Positions 56,018 through 63,842 of a stretch of 64,000 nt of DNA are shown here, one piece after another. Every line of letters begins with the position of its first letter. Positions within the stretch are counted from its first letter, which is position 1. A program made the translations under genes and the position numbers. The notes under the pieces were generated by a model. It saw only the letters and a program-made list of their open reading frames with translations. It was not told the DNA's origin and made no database searches. Source of the stretch: Arthrobacter sp. MYb23 (lineage in GTDB: Bacteria; Actinomycetota; Actinomycetes; Actinomycetales; Micrococcaceae); assembly GCF_002979775.1 (NCBI RefSeq), contig NZ_PCPR01000021.1, positions 1-64,000 of the forward strand. The letters run 5' to 3'.

Positions 56018-56401
56018 CTAGCGCGGCTCGTCGCTGATGCCCTTGTCCCGCCCGCGCCGGTTCCGCAGGGTCCAAATGATCAGTGCGATGATGATGACCG
56101 CCGCGACTCCCGCCAGAACCCAAGGCACGACGTCGGTGCGAGTCTGTTCTTGCTGCTCGGTCTCGCTGGTGCCTGGATTGGCCGGCCCCGTGCCGGCGGG
56201 ATTTGAGACGTCGGTGGTCGGCTCTGCTGTGGGTGTCGCCGTAGACGGTCCGGAGGGGTTGCTGGGTTCGGGTGATGGGGTGCTGGTGGCGGCTACGCTG
56301 CCCTGCGTCACCACGGCTGCGTTCGCTGCAACGGTGGTGGAGAGTGAAGTCCCGGCTAAAAGGGTCACAGCAAGGGTGGTCATGGCCAATCTGCGAAGCA
56401 T
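56018..56401 (-). CDS. Exported membrane-anchored protein with Pro/Ser/Thr-rich stalk
   Basis: A 127-residue protein. A signal peptide is at about 1-28 (LAMTTLAVTLLAGTSLSTTV), then a stalk of Pro/Ser/Thr/Glu repeats (about 35-88), then a membrane helix (VPWVLAGVAAVIIIALIIW, about 91-109) and a basic tail RNRRGRDKG. The topology is a type I surface protein without a folded domain, with no LPXTG. The role is unknown. No operon partner. Confidence 0.75.
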   Translation of the reverse strand: MLRRLAMTTLAVTLLAGTSLSTTVAANAAVVTQGSVAATSTPSPEPSNPSGPSTATPTAEPTTDVSNPAGTGPANPGTSETEQQEQTRTDVVPWVLAGVAAVIIIALIIWTLRNRRGRDKGISDEPR

Positions 56402-56526
56402 GGTTCCTCCTGGTTATTAGCATGATTTCTCACATAGTAAGCATACTGATCAACCGGAATTATGGATGCTGTTTGGCCGGTGCCGCCGGCCGCTTGTAGG
56501 CGTGGCAAGCGGCACCCGACGAAGCG

Positions 56527-57138
56527 TTACCGCGTGAGCTTGGCGGAATCCGGTTCCGGATCGCCGATGTGGCCAGGCGCGTTGGCCGCGAGGACACGCT
56601 GTACAAACGCGCTGTATTCCTCCATGTAGTGCCGCAGAAGCCCGGCCGTTCCTTCGTCCTTAACTGAACCGTCGTCGTCGTACGCGTCTGCGACGAAGCG
56701 GATGTAAGCCTCAGGTGCATTCAGCTGCGGCGCGTCCAGGAAGCTCAACACGCTGCGCATGGACGACTGCATCACGGCCGTTCCGATGCCACCTGGCGAT
56801 GCGCCGATGATTCCGGTGGGCTTGCGCGCGAATGAATTGGTGCCCCACGGGCGTGAACCCCAGTCGATGGCATTCTTCAAGGCGCCCGGAATGGAGCGGT
56901 TGTACTCGGGGGAGATGAACAGGATGCCGTCCGACGCGGCGATGGCATCCTTCAAATCCCGCCCAGCCGGTGGGAAATCGGCGTCGTAATCCGAGCTGTA
57001 CAAGGGAAGGTCTTTGATGGCGATCTCATGGAACTCAAGTTCCGGCGGCGCCACACTGATGAGGGCCTTGGAGAGGACCCGGTTGATGGAATTGCTTGCC
57101 AGGCTTCCGACGAAGTAACCGATTTTGAAGGTGTCCAT
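56527..57138 (-). CDS. NADPH-dependent FMN reductase family protein
   Basis: A 203-residue flavodoxin-like reductase. FMN phosphate loop GSLASNSINRVLSKAL near residue 10, the DGILFISPEYNRSIPGALKN segment around 70-90, and a GIIGASPGGIGTA loop match NAD(P)H:FMN or quinone reductases (SsuE/ChrR/AzoR-like). It probably supplies reduced flavin or detoxifies quinones. ATG 57138 has AAAGGAA upstream. Divergent from the pnt operon. Confidence 0.88.
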   Translation of the reverse strand: MDTFKIGYFVGSLASNSINRVLSKALISVAPPELEFHEIAIKDLPLYSSDYDADFPPAGRDLKDAIAASDGILFISPEYNRSIPGALKNAIDWGSRPWGTNSFARKPTGIIGASPGGIGTAVMQSSMRSVLSFLDAPQLNAPEAYIRFVADAYDDDGSVKDEGTAGLLRHYMEEYSAFVQRVLAANAPGHIGDPEPDSAKLTR

Positions 57139-57324
57139 AGTGGCGTTCCTTTCCGACGGCACGGCCGGAACCGGCTCGTCGACGGTGTGGTTGCTGGTTG
57201 GTCCCAGCTTCCACCGACCCTAGTGGACTTATGCACATAGCGCAGCCCCTACTCCCGCCCGGCCCCTCGCAGTCATAGACTCATGCCAACTGAGTTCTGG
57301 AGGGTTCCGGAAAAGGGGTGGCGG

Positions 57325-58521
57325 GTGAAGGCAGGCATAGCGCGCGAGGCGCTCGACGGTGAGCGACGTGTTGCCGCAACGCCGGAAACGGTGAAGCAAC
57401 TGGTGGGGCTGGGACTAGAGGTTGAGCTGGAGTCCGGGGCCGGCCTGGCTTCAGGCCATAGCGACGATGATTATCGGCAGGCAGGCGCCTCCGTAGTACA
57501 GTCCCTGGACCTCGGGACCCTGGATGTTTACTGCCACGTGCGCCCCATGGAGCCGTCGACGGCGGCAGCTCTCCGCCGGGGTTCGGTCACCGTCGGCCTG
57601 GGGTCGCCGTCCTCGGAGCTGCCCACTGTGCGGGCGCTCGCCGCCAGCGGTATTACCTCTTTTGCCTTGGAACTGGTTCCACGAATATCCCGCGCCCAGT
57701 CCATGGATGCGCTCACCTCGCAGGCCCTGGTGGCAGGGTATCGCTGTGTGCTTGAGGCCGCCACGCGGTTGCCCCGGTTCTTCCCGCTGTACATGACGGC
57801 AGCGGGGACCATTCCACCCGCCCGTGTGCTGGTGCTCGGGGCCGGGGTGGCCGGCCTGCAGGCTATTGGAACTGCCAAAAGGCTCGGCGCCCGGGTCTCC
57901 GCCAACGACATCCGCCCGGCCTCGGCGGACGAAGTCGCATCCATGGGCGGAACGTTCATCAAGCTGGACCTGGAAACCGCAGAAGCATCCGGAGGATATG
58001 CCAGGGAGCTTAGTGCTGACCGGGGTGCCCTGCAGCGGGCCCTTTTGGCGCCGCACGTAGCTCAGGCCGACGTCCTGATTACCACTGCTGCCGTACCTGG
58101 ACGGCGCGCCCCGCTTTTGGTGACGCGCCAGATGGTCCAGGGGATGCGGCCGGGATCCGTGGTGGTGGATCTGGCAGCCGAATCCGGCGGGAACGTTGAA
58201 GGAAGCATCCCCGGCCAGGACATCCCCATCCCTACGGGCGACGGCCAAGGCACAGTGACACTCGTGGGCATCAAGGATGCGGCGTCGGCGATGCCCGCTG
58301 ATGCCTCGCGGCTGTTCGCAAAGAACGTGGCCAACCTCCTGGCCCTCGTGACTCGGGACGGCGCGGTGTCCCCGGACTTCTCGGATGAAGTGGTGGCCGG
58401 AACATGCCTGACCCACGACGGCCACGTCCGGCACGCACCCACTGCGGAAGCACTTGCGGCGCTCGCAGGGGAGACTGCGAATCCTGGCAGCGACCGGCCT
58501 GGCAGTGAAGGAGCGCGCTGA
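57325..58521 (+). CDS. pntAA: NAD(P) transhydrogenase alpha subunit, soluble domain
   Basis: A 398-residue domain I of the proton-translocating transhydrogenase, which binds NAD(H). It begins MKAGIAREALDGERRVAATPE and contains ALTSQALVAGYRCVLEAAT, the Rossmann loop VLVLGAGVAGLQAIGTAKRL with NDIRPAS, then VLITTAAVPGRRAPLLVTRQ and VVVDLAAESGGNVEGSI, all typical of PntA/alanine-dehydrogenase-like domains. GTG 57325 is preceded by AAAAGGGG 6 bases upstream; an in-frame ATG at 57283 is the alternative. It overlaps pntAB by one base. Confidence 0.93.
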   Translation: MKAGIAREALDGERRVAATPETVKQLVGLGLEVELESGAGLASGHSDDDYRQAGASVVQSLDLGTLDVYCHVRPMEPSTAAALRRGSVTVGLGSPSSELPTVRALAASGITSFALELVPRISRAQSMDALTSQALVAGYRCVLEAATRLPRFFPLYMTAAGTIPPARVLVLGAGVAGLQAIGTAKRLGARVSANDIRPASADEVASMGGTFIKLDLETAEASGGYARELSADRGALQRALLAPHVAQADVLITTAAVPGRRAPLLVTRQMVQGMRPGSVVVDLAAESGGNVEGSIPGQDIPIPTGDGQGTVTLVGIKDAASAMPADASRLFAKNVANLLALVTRDGAVSPDFSDEVVAGTCLTHDGHVRHAPTAEALAALAGETANPGSDRPGSEGAR

Positions 58522-58871
58522 TGGATGGCATGAGTTTGCTGACGATCACTGTCTTGGCGGTGTTCGTGGGTTTTGAAGTCGTTTCCAAGGTCTCCAGCAC
58601 CTTGCATACGCCGCTCATGTCAGGCGCCAACGCGATCCACGGCATCATTCTGGTGGGCGCCATCATCGTCGCAGGGCAGGCTGCCGACCCTTGGGTGTTG
58701 GTGGTGGCACTGCTGGCGGTTGTCCTTGCCACGGCCAACCTCGTGGGCGGTTTCGTGGTGACCGACCGGATGCTGGAGATGTTCCGCGGACGGCAACGGC
58801 CGCCGTCGAACGCTGTTGTTCCTGAAGATCGCGGCTCCGTGGAGCCGGTCAAGAAGGAGGGCCGGCAATGA
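58521..58871 (+). CDS. pntAB: NAD(P) transhydrogenase alpha subunit, membrane part
   Basis: A 116-residue membrane protein with three helices. It has the conserved SKVSSTLHTPLMSGANAIHG segment of transhydrogenase domain II, and VLATANLVGGFVVTDRMLEM with the invariant F-x-V-T-D-R-M-L. It forms part of the proton channel with PntB. It overlaps pntAA (TGATG) and pntB (ATGA), so the three are translated together, as in organisms with the split enzyme. Confidence 0.93.
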   Translation: MDGMSLLTITVLAVFVGFEVVSKVSSTLHTPLMSGANAIHGIILVGAIIVAGQAADPWVLVVALLAVVLATANLVGGFVVTDRMLEMFRGRQRPPSNAVVPEDRGSVEPVKKEGRQ

Positions 58872-60241
58872 CGCTTCTCAATCCCACCTGGACGGCGCTT
58901 CTGTACCTCGCCGCGGCGGCCTGCTTCATCCTCGCCCTGAAGGGCCTGAATTCGCCACGGACTGCCCGGCGGGGGAACCTGATTGGGGCATTTGGTGCCC
59001 TGCTGGCTGTGGTGACGGTGTTTGTCTCCGTGAAACTGGACAACATTCCTTGGATTCTTGGGGCCATAGCTGTGGGATCGGGCGTCGCTGCGCCGGTGGC
59101 CCGCCGGGTGCAAATGACGCAGATGCCCCAGCTCGTGGCCCTCTTCAACGGTGTGGGCGGTGGCGCTGCGGCCCTCGTGGCGTTGCTGGAACTCTCTCAT
59201 ACGGGTGATCCGTGGGTTCGCCTGGCCATCGTCTTCACGCTGCTGGTGGGTGCGGTGTCCTTCGCCGGGTCCGGGGTAACTTTCGCCAAACTTCAAGGGC
59301 TCATGACTACCCGGCCCGTGACGTTCCCCGGGCTGCCAGCCCTGATGGCCGTGGTGCTGCTGGCCGCCGTGGGCGCCGGGGTGGTGGTGATCCTGAACGG
59401 CTCCTTGGTATTGGCACTGGTCCTGCTGCTTTTGGGTCTTGCTGCCGGAATCCTGTTGGTGCTCCCCGTGGGTGGCGCTGATGTACCGATTGTCATTTCG
59501 CTCCTGAATGCCTTCACTGGCCTGGCCGTCGCGGCATCCGGACTGGTGCTGGGCAATGTCCTCCTGGTGGTGGCCGGCACGCTGGTGGGGGCTTCGGGCA
59601 CCATCCTGACCCGGGCCATGGCTGCCGCGATGGGACGCAGCGTCGCGGGCATCATGTTCGGGGCCTTCAAGGGTGGATCCACCGCGGGCTCGACTGCCGT
59701 GAGCGAGCGGCCCGTACGATCCTCCAGCGCGGAAGACGTGGCAGTGTTACTCGGCTATGCGCAGCGGGTGATCATCGTTCCGGGATACGGCCTCGCCGTC
59801 GCCCAGGGTCAGCACACTGCCGCTGAGCTTGCCTTGGCCCTGGAAGCACGGGGAATTGAGGTTGACTTTGCTATCCATCCTGTGGCCGGCCGCATGCCGG
59901 GCCATATGAACGTGCTCCTTGCGGAGGCCAATGTGCCGTATGAGTCCTTGAAGGAGATGAGCGACATCAACTCCGAGTTCAAGACCACCGATGTGGCCCT
60001 GGTGGTGGGCGCCAATGATGTTGTGAACCCCGCGGCCAAGACCACCTCCGGGTCGCCGATCTACGGAATGCCCATTTTGGAAGTCGCTGACGCCCGGCAG
60101 GTAGTGTTCCTCAAGCGTTCCATGCGCCCCGGGTTTGCCGGTATAGAGAACGAACTGTTGTATGAGCCCCAAACCACCCTGCTATTTGGTGATGCAAAAG
60201 ACTCCTTGACCAAGGTCCTGGGGGCGGTGAAGGCGCTCTAG
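58868..60241 (+). CDS. pntB: NAD(P) transhydrogenase beta subunit
   Basis: A 457-residue subunit with about nine membrane helices in residues 1-270, followed by the NADP(H)-binding domain III (about 290-457). Clear motifs are RVIIVPGYGLAVAQGQH, FAIHPVAGRMPGHMNVLLAE, NSEFKTTDVALVVGANDVVN, and the KRSMRPGFAGIENEL and LLFGDAKDSL loops. Uses the proton gradient to reduce NADP+ with NADH. Ends the pnt operon. Confidence 0.94.
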   Translation: MTLLNPTWTALLYLAAAACFILALKGLNSPRTARRGNLIGAFGALLAVVTVFVSVKLDNIPWILGAIAVGSGVAAPVARRVQMTQMPQLVALFNGVGGGAAALVALLELSHTGDPWVRLAIVFTLLVGAVSFAGSGVTFAKLQGLMTTRPVTFPGLPALMAVVLLAAVGAGVVVILNGSLVLALVLLLLGLAAGILLVLPVGGADVPIVISLLNAFTGLAVAASGLVLGNVLLVVAGTLVGASGTILTRAMAAAMGRSVAGIMFGAFKGGSTAGSTAVSERPVRSSSAEDVAVLLGYAQRVIIVPGYGLAVAQGQHTAAELALALEARGIEVDFAIHPVAGRMPGHMNVLLAEANVPYESLKEMSDINSEFKTTDVALVVGANDVVNPAAKTTSGSPIYGMPILEVADARQVVFLKRSMRPGFAGIENELLYEPQTTLLFGDAKDSLTKVLGAVKAL

Positions 60242-60312
60242 CGGTAGTGTTTGGGACATGTCGAGTCCCGAGTCAGACAAGTCAGGGGTTGCCGGTCACA
60301 CCGCCAGCCCCT

Positions 60313-60384
60313 TGAACCACTAGTTGCGACTGAACCACTAGTTGCGACCGAACCACTAGTTGGGTCTGTATCGCTAGTTGCGAC
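60313..60384. repeat. Four tandem 18-bp repeats before the exporter gene
   Basis: Unit TGAACCACTAGTTGCGAC occurs exactly at 60313-60330 and 60331-60348, and in variant form at 60349-60366 and 60367-60384. ACTAG-TTG or CTAGTTG is kept in all four. No spacers, so not a CRISPR. They begin 168 bases before the exporter start and could be regulator-binding sites. Confidence 0.85.
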
Positions 60385-60432
60385 GCCCACGTTCTGTGTG
60401 GGCGTATGTCTGGCTTATCAGGGGCGCCGGCC

Positions 60433-60459
60433 GTGGTGACAACAAGAACCATTTGTTGA
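60433..60459 (+). CDS. Possible 8-codon leader peptide for the exporter
   Basis: GTG at 60433 starts an eight-codon frame (MVTTRTIC) ending at TGA 60457-60459. AGGGG lies 8 bases upstream of it. It overlaps a hairpin made of CAACAA/TTGTTG (60440-60445 with 60453-60458) and GGTGA/TCACC (60435-60439 with 60464-60468). The hairpin ends 2 bases before the GGAG of the exporter gene. A ribosome stalled on the Thr codons would open the stem. This attenuation model is inferred. Confidence 0.45.
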   Translation: MVTTRTIC

Positions 60460-60480
60460 TCTCTCACCTCGGAGTACTCG

Positions 60481-61659
60481 ATGCCTTTTGCTCTCTACAT
60501 GCTTGCCCTCGCGGTCTTCGTCATGGGCACTTCAGAATTCATGCTCGCGGGATTGCTCCCCGCGATAGCTACCGAACTTGGCGTCCCGGTTGGCACGGCG
60601 GGCCTGCTGACCTCGGCGTTCGCGGCCGGCATGGTCATCGGTGCGCCAGTGATGGCGGCCTTTGCCCGCCGCTGGCCACCGCGGCTCACCCTGATCGTCT
60701 GCCTTCTGGTGTTCGCGGGAAGCCACGTCCTCGGAGCAATGACACCCGTGTTCTCGATCCTCCTCATCACGCGGGTGCTCAGTGCTTTTGCCAATGCCGG
60801 ATTCCTCGCCTTGGCCCTGAGCACAGCCACAACGCTCGTGCCAGCGAACCAGAAGGGACGAGCGTTGTCGATCCTCCTTTCCGGCACGACGATCGCAACC
60901 GTCGCGGGCGTCCCCGCCGGGGCACTGCTCGGCACAGAGCTGGGTTGGCGAGCCACCTTCTGGGCCATCACCATCCTCTGTGTTCCCGCGCTCCTCGGAG
61001 TCATTCGAGGCATCACCAACACTGCAGGCCAAACGGTGGCCGGCGCGTCTTCTCCAAGGCTCCGTGCCGAACTCAGACAGCTGGCGACGCCGCGGCTCAT
61101 CCTGGCCATGGTGCTCGGAGCGCTGATCAACGGAGGGACCTTTGCGGCATTCACCTTCCTGGCACCCGTCGTGACCCAGACCGCGGGTCTGGCCGAAGGA
61201 TGGGTGTCCGTGGCCCTGGTGATGTTCGGCATCGGGTCCTTCCTTGGCGTCACCATCGCAGGACGGATGTCAGATCAACGTCCTGGGATGGTGCTCGCAG
61301 TCGGTGGACCACTGCTGTTGGCAGGCTGGATCGTGATGGCCTTGGCCGCGTCGCATCCCGCTGCGCTTATGGTCCTCGTCCTCGTCCAGGGCTTCCTGTC
61401 CTTCGGCGTCGGCAGCACCGTGATCACGCGTGTGTTGTATGCAGCCTCGGGTGCGCCGACGATGAGCGGTTCGTACGCAACCGCAGCCTTGAATATCGGG
61501 GCTGCCGCGGGGCCGGTGCTCGGTGCCTTGGGGCTCGCGACCGGGCTGGGTTTGCTGGCTCCGGTTTGGGTTGCCTCGGCGCTGACCGCGATGGCCCTCC
61601 TCATCATCTTTCTCGCCGGGCGCGCGCTCACGGAGACCGATGCGGAGGTCAACCGATGA
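60481..61659 (+). CDS. Cmx/CmrA-like MFS efflux transporter (chloramphenicol type)
   Basis: A 392-residue, 12-segment MFS exporter. Its N-terminus (MPFALYMLALAVFVMGTSEF) and segments RVLSAFANAGFLALALSTAT and SGTTIATVAGVPAGALLGTE closely follow the Cmx/CmrA chloramphenicol exporters of corynebacteria and rhodococci as I know them. Substrate could also be another drug. GGAG is 6 bases before the ATG. The upstream region holds four 18-bp repeats and a possible leader peptide with a hairpin, pointing to inducible control. No transposon or integron trace is nearby, so it is probably chromosomal and native. Confidence 0.85.
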   Translation: MPFALYMLALAVFVMGTSEFMLAGLLPAIATELGVPVGTAGLLTSAFAAGMVIGAPVMAAFARRWPPRLTLIVCLLVFAGSHVLGAMTPVFSILLITRVLSAFANAGFLALALSTATTLVPANQKGRALSILLSGTTIATVAGVPAGALLGTELGWRATFWAITILCVPALLGVIRGITNTAGQTVAGASSPRLRAELRQLATPRLILAMVLGALINGGTFAAFTFLAPVVTQTAGLAEGWVSVALVMFGIGSFLGVTIAGRMSDQRPGMVLAVGGPLLLAGWIVMALAASHPAALMVLVLVQGFLSFGVGSTVITRVLYAASGAPTMSGSYATAALNIGAAAGPVLGALGLATGLGLLAPVWVASALTAMALLIIFLAGRALTETDAEVNR

Positions 61660-61840
61660 CTTCTCCGTCAGCGTTTCTTACTCGTCGTCCCTTGCCGCAT
61701 CACCGCCGCTACCGGCTGAGGAGACCTATCTCTCTTCAATCCGGCGACGATTTTCCGTCATGGACTGAGCCGACATTGCACAGGTCTTGTACAGGAACCT
61801 TTCAAGGAAAAGTTTGTACAGCAGGCGAGGAGGCATCCAT

Positions 61841-62095
61841 TTGCAGAACGGTAAAGAGGATTCGCTGTTAGGGTCGCGCTTCAATCCGGCGCGGGGCAAG
61901 AGGGTGAACAACTGGCGGTTGCTGGTTGGGCAAACGGTCCAGATCTGGGATGGCGACGACGTCCTGGATCAGGGCACGGTGGAAGCGGTCACTGCTGACG
62001 GCACGGTGCTGTGGCTCGCTCAAACGGGGGCGACACAACGGCGGCTGGTGATGAAAGAACGCGGCGTGGGCCTCTGGGTCCGGCTCATGAGCTGA
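61841..62095 (+). CDS. Small conserved protein, SH3-like
   Basis: An 84-residue protein from TTG 61841, chosen because GAGGAGG lies 7 bases upstream; an ATG at 61787 in the same frame has no ribosome site. The C-terminal part (WRLLVGQTVQIWDGDDVLDQ, GTVLWLAQTGATQRRLVMKE) looks like a small beta-barrel of five strands. No catalytic motif is seen. Monocistronic. Confidence 0.68.
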   Translation: MQNGKEDSLLGSRFNPARGKRVNNWRLLVGQTVQIWDGDDVLDQGTVEAVTADGTVLWLAQTGATQRRLVMKERGVGLWVRLMS

Positions 62096-62243
62096 GGTCC
62101 TGGATTGAATCCCGGGCGACTATCGGGGCTTCTCCGACAGTCCGCGATGGTCTTATGCTGAACCGTACGAGTTGAACGTTATAAAGCTGCGGCGTACGAA
62201 TTACCGCCTAGGCCGAACCGCCACATCCAAACGAGGTTGCGCC

Positions 62244-62591
62244 ATGACCGTGAAACTCAATAAGAAGGCTTTTGGGCACGCGAAGCACCTGATCCGCGAC
62301 GGCAAGGTGGTTAAGGACAGCCGCGATGACTGGAGCCAACACGCTCCCGCCACCAAGGATGAAAACGCCTTTCTGGACAAGCATGGTCACGCCGAGTACT
62401 CCAAATGGTTTCTGGGCGTGGACGACGACCATCCCGAGGACCAAAAGGGCCACTATAAATTCCCCATCGGCGACTTCAAGAAGATTCATCGCTGTGGAGT
62501 GATCTCGGCCGAGAGCAGAGCCGGCCAGTACGACTACGACGACATTCTTGATGCCCTGGGAAAGCTTCTCGAAAAGATTGACGAGGACTGA
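62244..62591 (+). CDS. Conserved hypothetical protein
   Basis: A 115-residue hydrophilic, charged protein beginning MTVKLNKKAFGHAKHLIRDG. It has several His/Trp/Asp positions (DDWSQHAPATKDENAFLDKH, WFLGVDDDHPEDQKGHYKFP, KKIHRCGVISAESR) that look conserved. No signal peptide or helix-turn-helix. I have the impression that relatives occur widely in bacteria, but I know no function. GAGG precedes ATG 62244 by 9 bases. Confidence 0.78.
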   Translation: MTVKLNKKAFGHAKHLIRDGKVVKDSRDDWSQHAPATKDENAFLDKHGHAEYSKWFLGVDDDHPEDQKGHYKFPIGDFKKIHRCGVISAESRAGQYDYDDILDALGKLLEKIDED

Positions 62592-62686
62592 GTTCCGGTG
62601 GGGACGTGAGCGCTCCTGCCCACTTACTTGCATTCGGGGTGTGGTGACGCCGGCGTTTCGCGCGGAATTAGGTGCTTTCCGGTGCA

Positions 62687-63598
62687 CTAACCGGGAGGGA
62701 CCGTGGAGACGGCAGGAGTGTGCGCCAGGATTTCCGCGAGTTCGGCCAACCTGTGCGCGCGTGCCGATTCGGCGGGCGAAAATGGCTCGCCGGGTCTGGA
62801 GAAGAGCAGCGGGCCGTGCCACGCCGTCGGGATTTTGAGGATGTCGCCGGAAGGCCCGACGGCGGCGCTCGCCTCCGGTGTGGGGTGTTCAGGATCGAAG
62901 GGAACTACTTTCGCGGACAGGAGCTCGGCAACCACCATCGGGAGCTCCTTAGGGTTCCCCGCAATGCGGGTGGCGAGGCTCAGCGCTTTGGTTTGACCGT
63001 CGGCCATGGCCAAAGCAGTGGTGGACCAAACATGTGACTCATGCCCGCCGCCGTCGTTCAGTGCTTTCAGCAGTTCCTGCTCAGTAATTTCGCCCGGCGT
63101 GGAGAGAACGAACTCGTCCATCACCCGTTCGCCGGGACCTGTCTGAGCTGAGAGGCCTTTCTGAGCGGAGCCGGTTCCGGTCATCGGGTGGACGTGAAGG
63201 CTAAGGATGTTGGCGTCCATTTTGGCGAGGGACTGCGTGACCTTCTGCAGGGACCCCGGCTGGTCCAACAGGACAGTCCGGGCGCGCCACAGGGCTGGAG
63301 CGAGGTGAAGCTTGCGTCGCTGACGGAGCGCCGGCGCGTGCAGCCAGCGTCGGAGGACCTTGGCAGCGGACGGTTCAGCCACCCAAATGACCAATACCGT
63401 GGCGGTGACTGCCAGCAGCAGGACCTTGGCCACGTAGGGCAGATGGGTTCCAACCACTGCCGCATGGACCAGCAATTCGATGGGAAGCATGACCGCGATG
63501 TTCGCGAGCGTCAGCCGGGCTTTGGAAGCTTCGGGCAATTGACCGCAGACATCACACAAGAGATCCGCGGTGACGGGAGTGCTCGGATTGGGCTTCAT
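62687..63598 (-). CDS. Membrane protein with ACT-like amino-acid-binding domain
   Basis: A 303-residue protein. The first 90 residues carry a short Cys-x2-Cys N-terminus (LCDVCGQLP) and two membrane helices (NIAVMLPIELLVHAAVVG, VAKVLLLAVTATVLVIWVA). Residues about 105-200 resemble an ACT domain (ARTVLLDQPGSLQKVTQSLA, MDANILSLHVHP). The tail holds DILKIPTAWHGPLLFSRPGE. ACT domains sense amino acids; a membrane-tethered regulator is possible. ATG 63598 is used; GTG 63613 is 15 bases upstream with a poorly spaced GGGG. Confidence 0.78.
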   Translation of the reverse strand: MKPNPSTPVTADLLCDVCGQLPEASKARLTLANIAVMLPIELLVHAAVVGTHLPYVAKVLLLAVTATVLVIWVAEPSAAKVLRRWLHAPALRQRRKLHLAPALWRARTVLLDQPGSLQKVTQSLAKMDANILSLHVHPMTGTGSAQKGLSAQTGPGERVMDEFVLSTPGEITEQELLKALNDGGGHESHVWSTTALAMADGQTKALSLATRIAGNPKELPMVVAELLSAKVVPFDPEHPTPEASAAVGPSGDILKIPTAWHGPLLFSRPGEPFSPAESARAHRLAELAEILAHTPAVSTVPPG

Positions 63599-63750
63599 GT
63601 TTTCATGCTGCACTGCCCCTGTTTCAATCCCGTTGCCCCGCGGTCACGTTCTGAGGACAGGCAGGTTTCCGTGGAGAGGGGCTGTTTCCAGCGGCGGGCG
63701 CCTGCTCCTTCCCGGTTGGTGCGCGCGTCGCCGGGCCGGAAACGCAAGAA

Positions 63751-63779
63751 CCCGGCGTTCTCGCGGGGAGAACGCCGGG
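63751..63779 (-). terminator. Terminator hairpin downstream of mscL
   Basis: Twelve-bp arms CCCGGCGTTCTC (63751-63762) and its complement (63768-63779) with a 5-base loop; on the minus strand TTCTTGCGTTT follows. It lies 64 bases after the mscL stop. Confidence 0.78.
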
Positions 63780-63842
63780 CTCAGGCCAAGCAACTGGGAA
63801 GGAACGCTCGCAACGAGCTGCCCGTCCTGGGTGTTGCCAGTT

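Noticed and set aside
57283..57324. ATG 57283 as the pntAA start
   Set aside because: The added 14 residues do not resemble transhydrogenase N-termini; GTG 57325 gives the standard MKxGIxRE start with AAAAGGGG upstream. It is kept only as an alternative.
60313..60384. CRISPR array
   Set aside because: The 18-bp units abut each other with no spacers, and there are no cas genes.
61787..61840. Longer start for the small SH3-like protein at ATG 61787
   Set aside because: No ribosome site precedes it, while TTG 61841 has GAGGAGG at ideal spacing.
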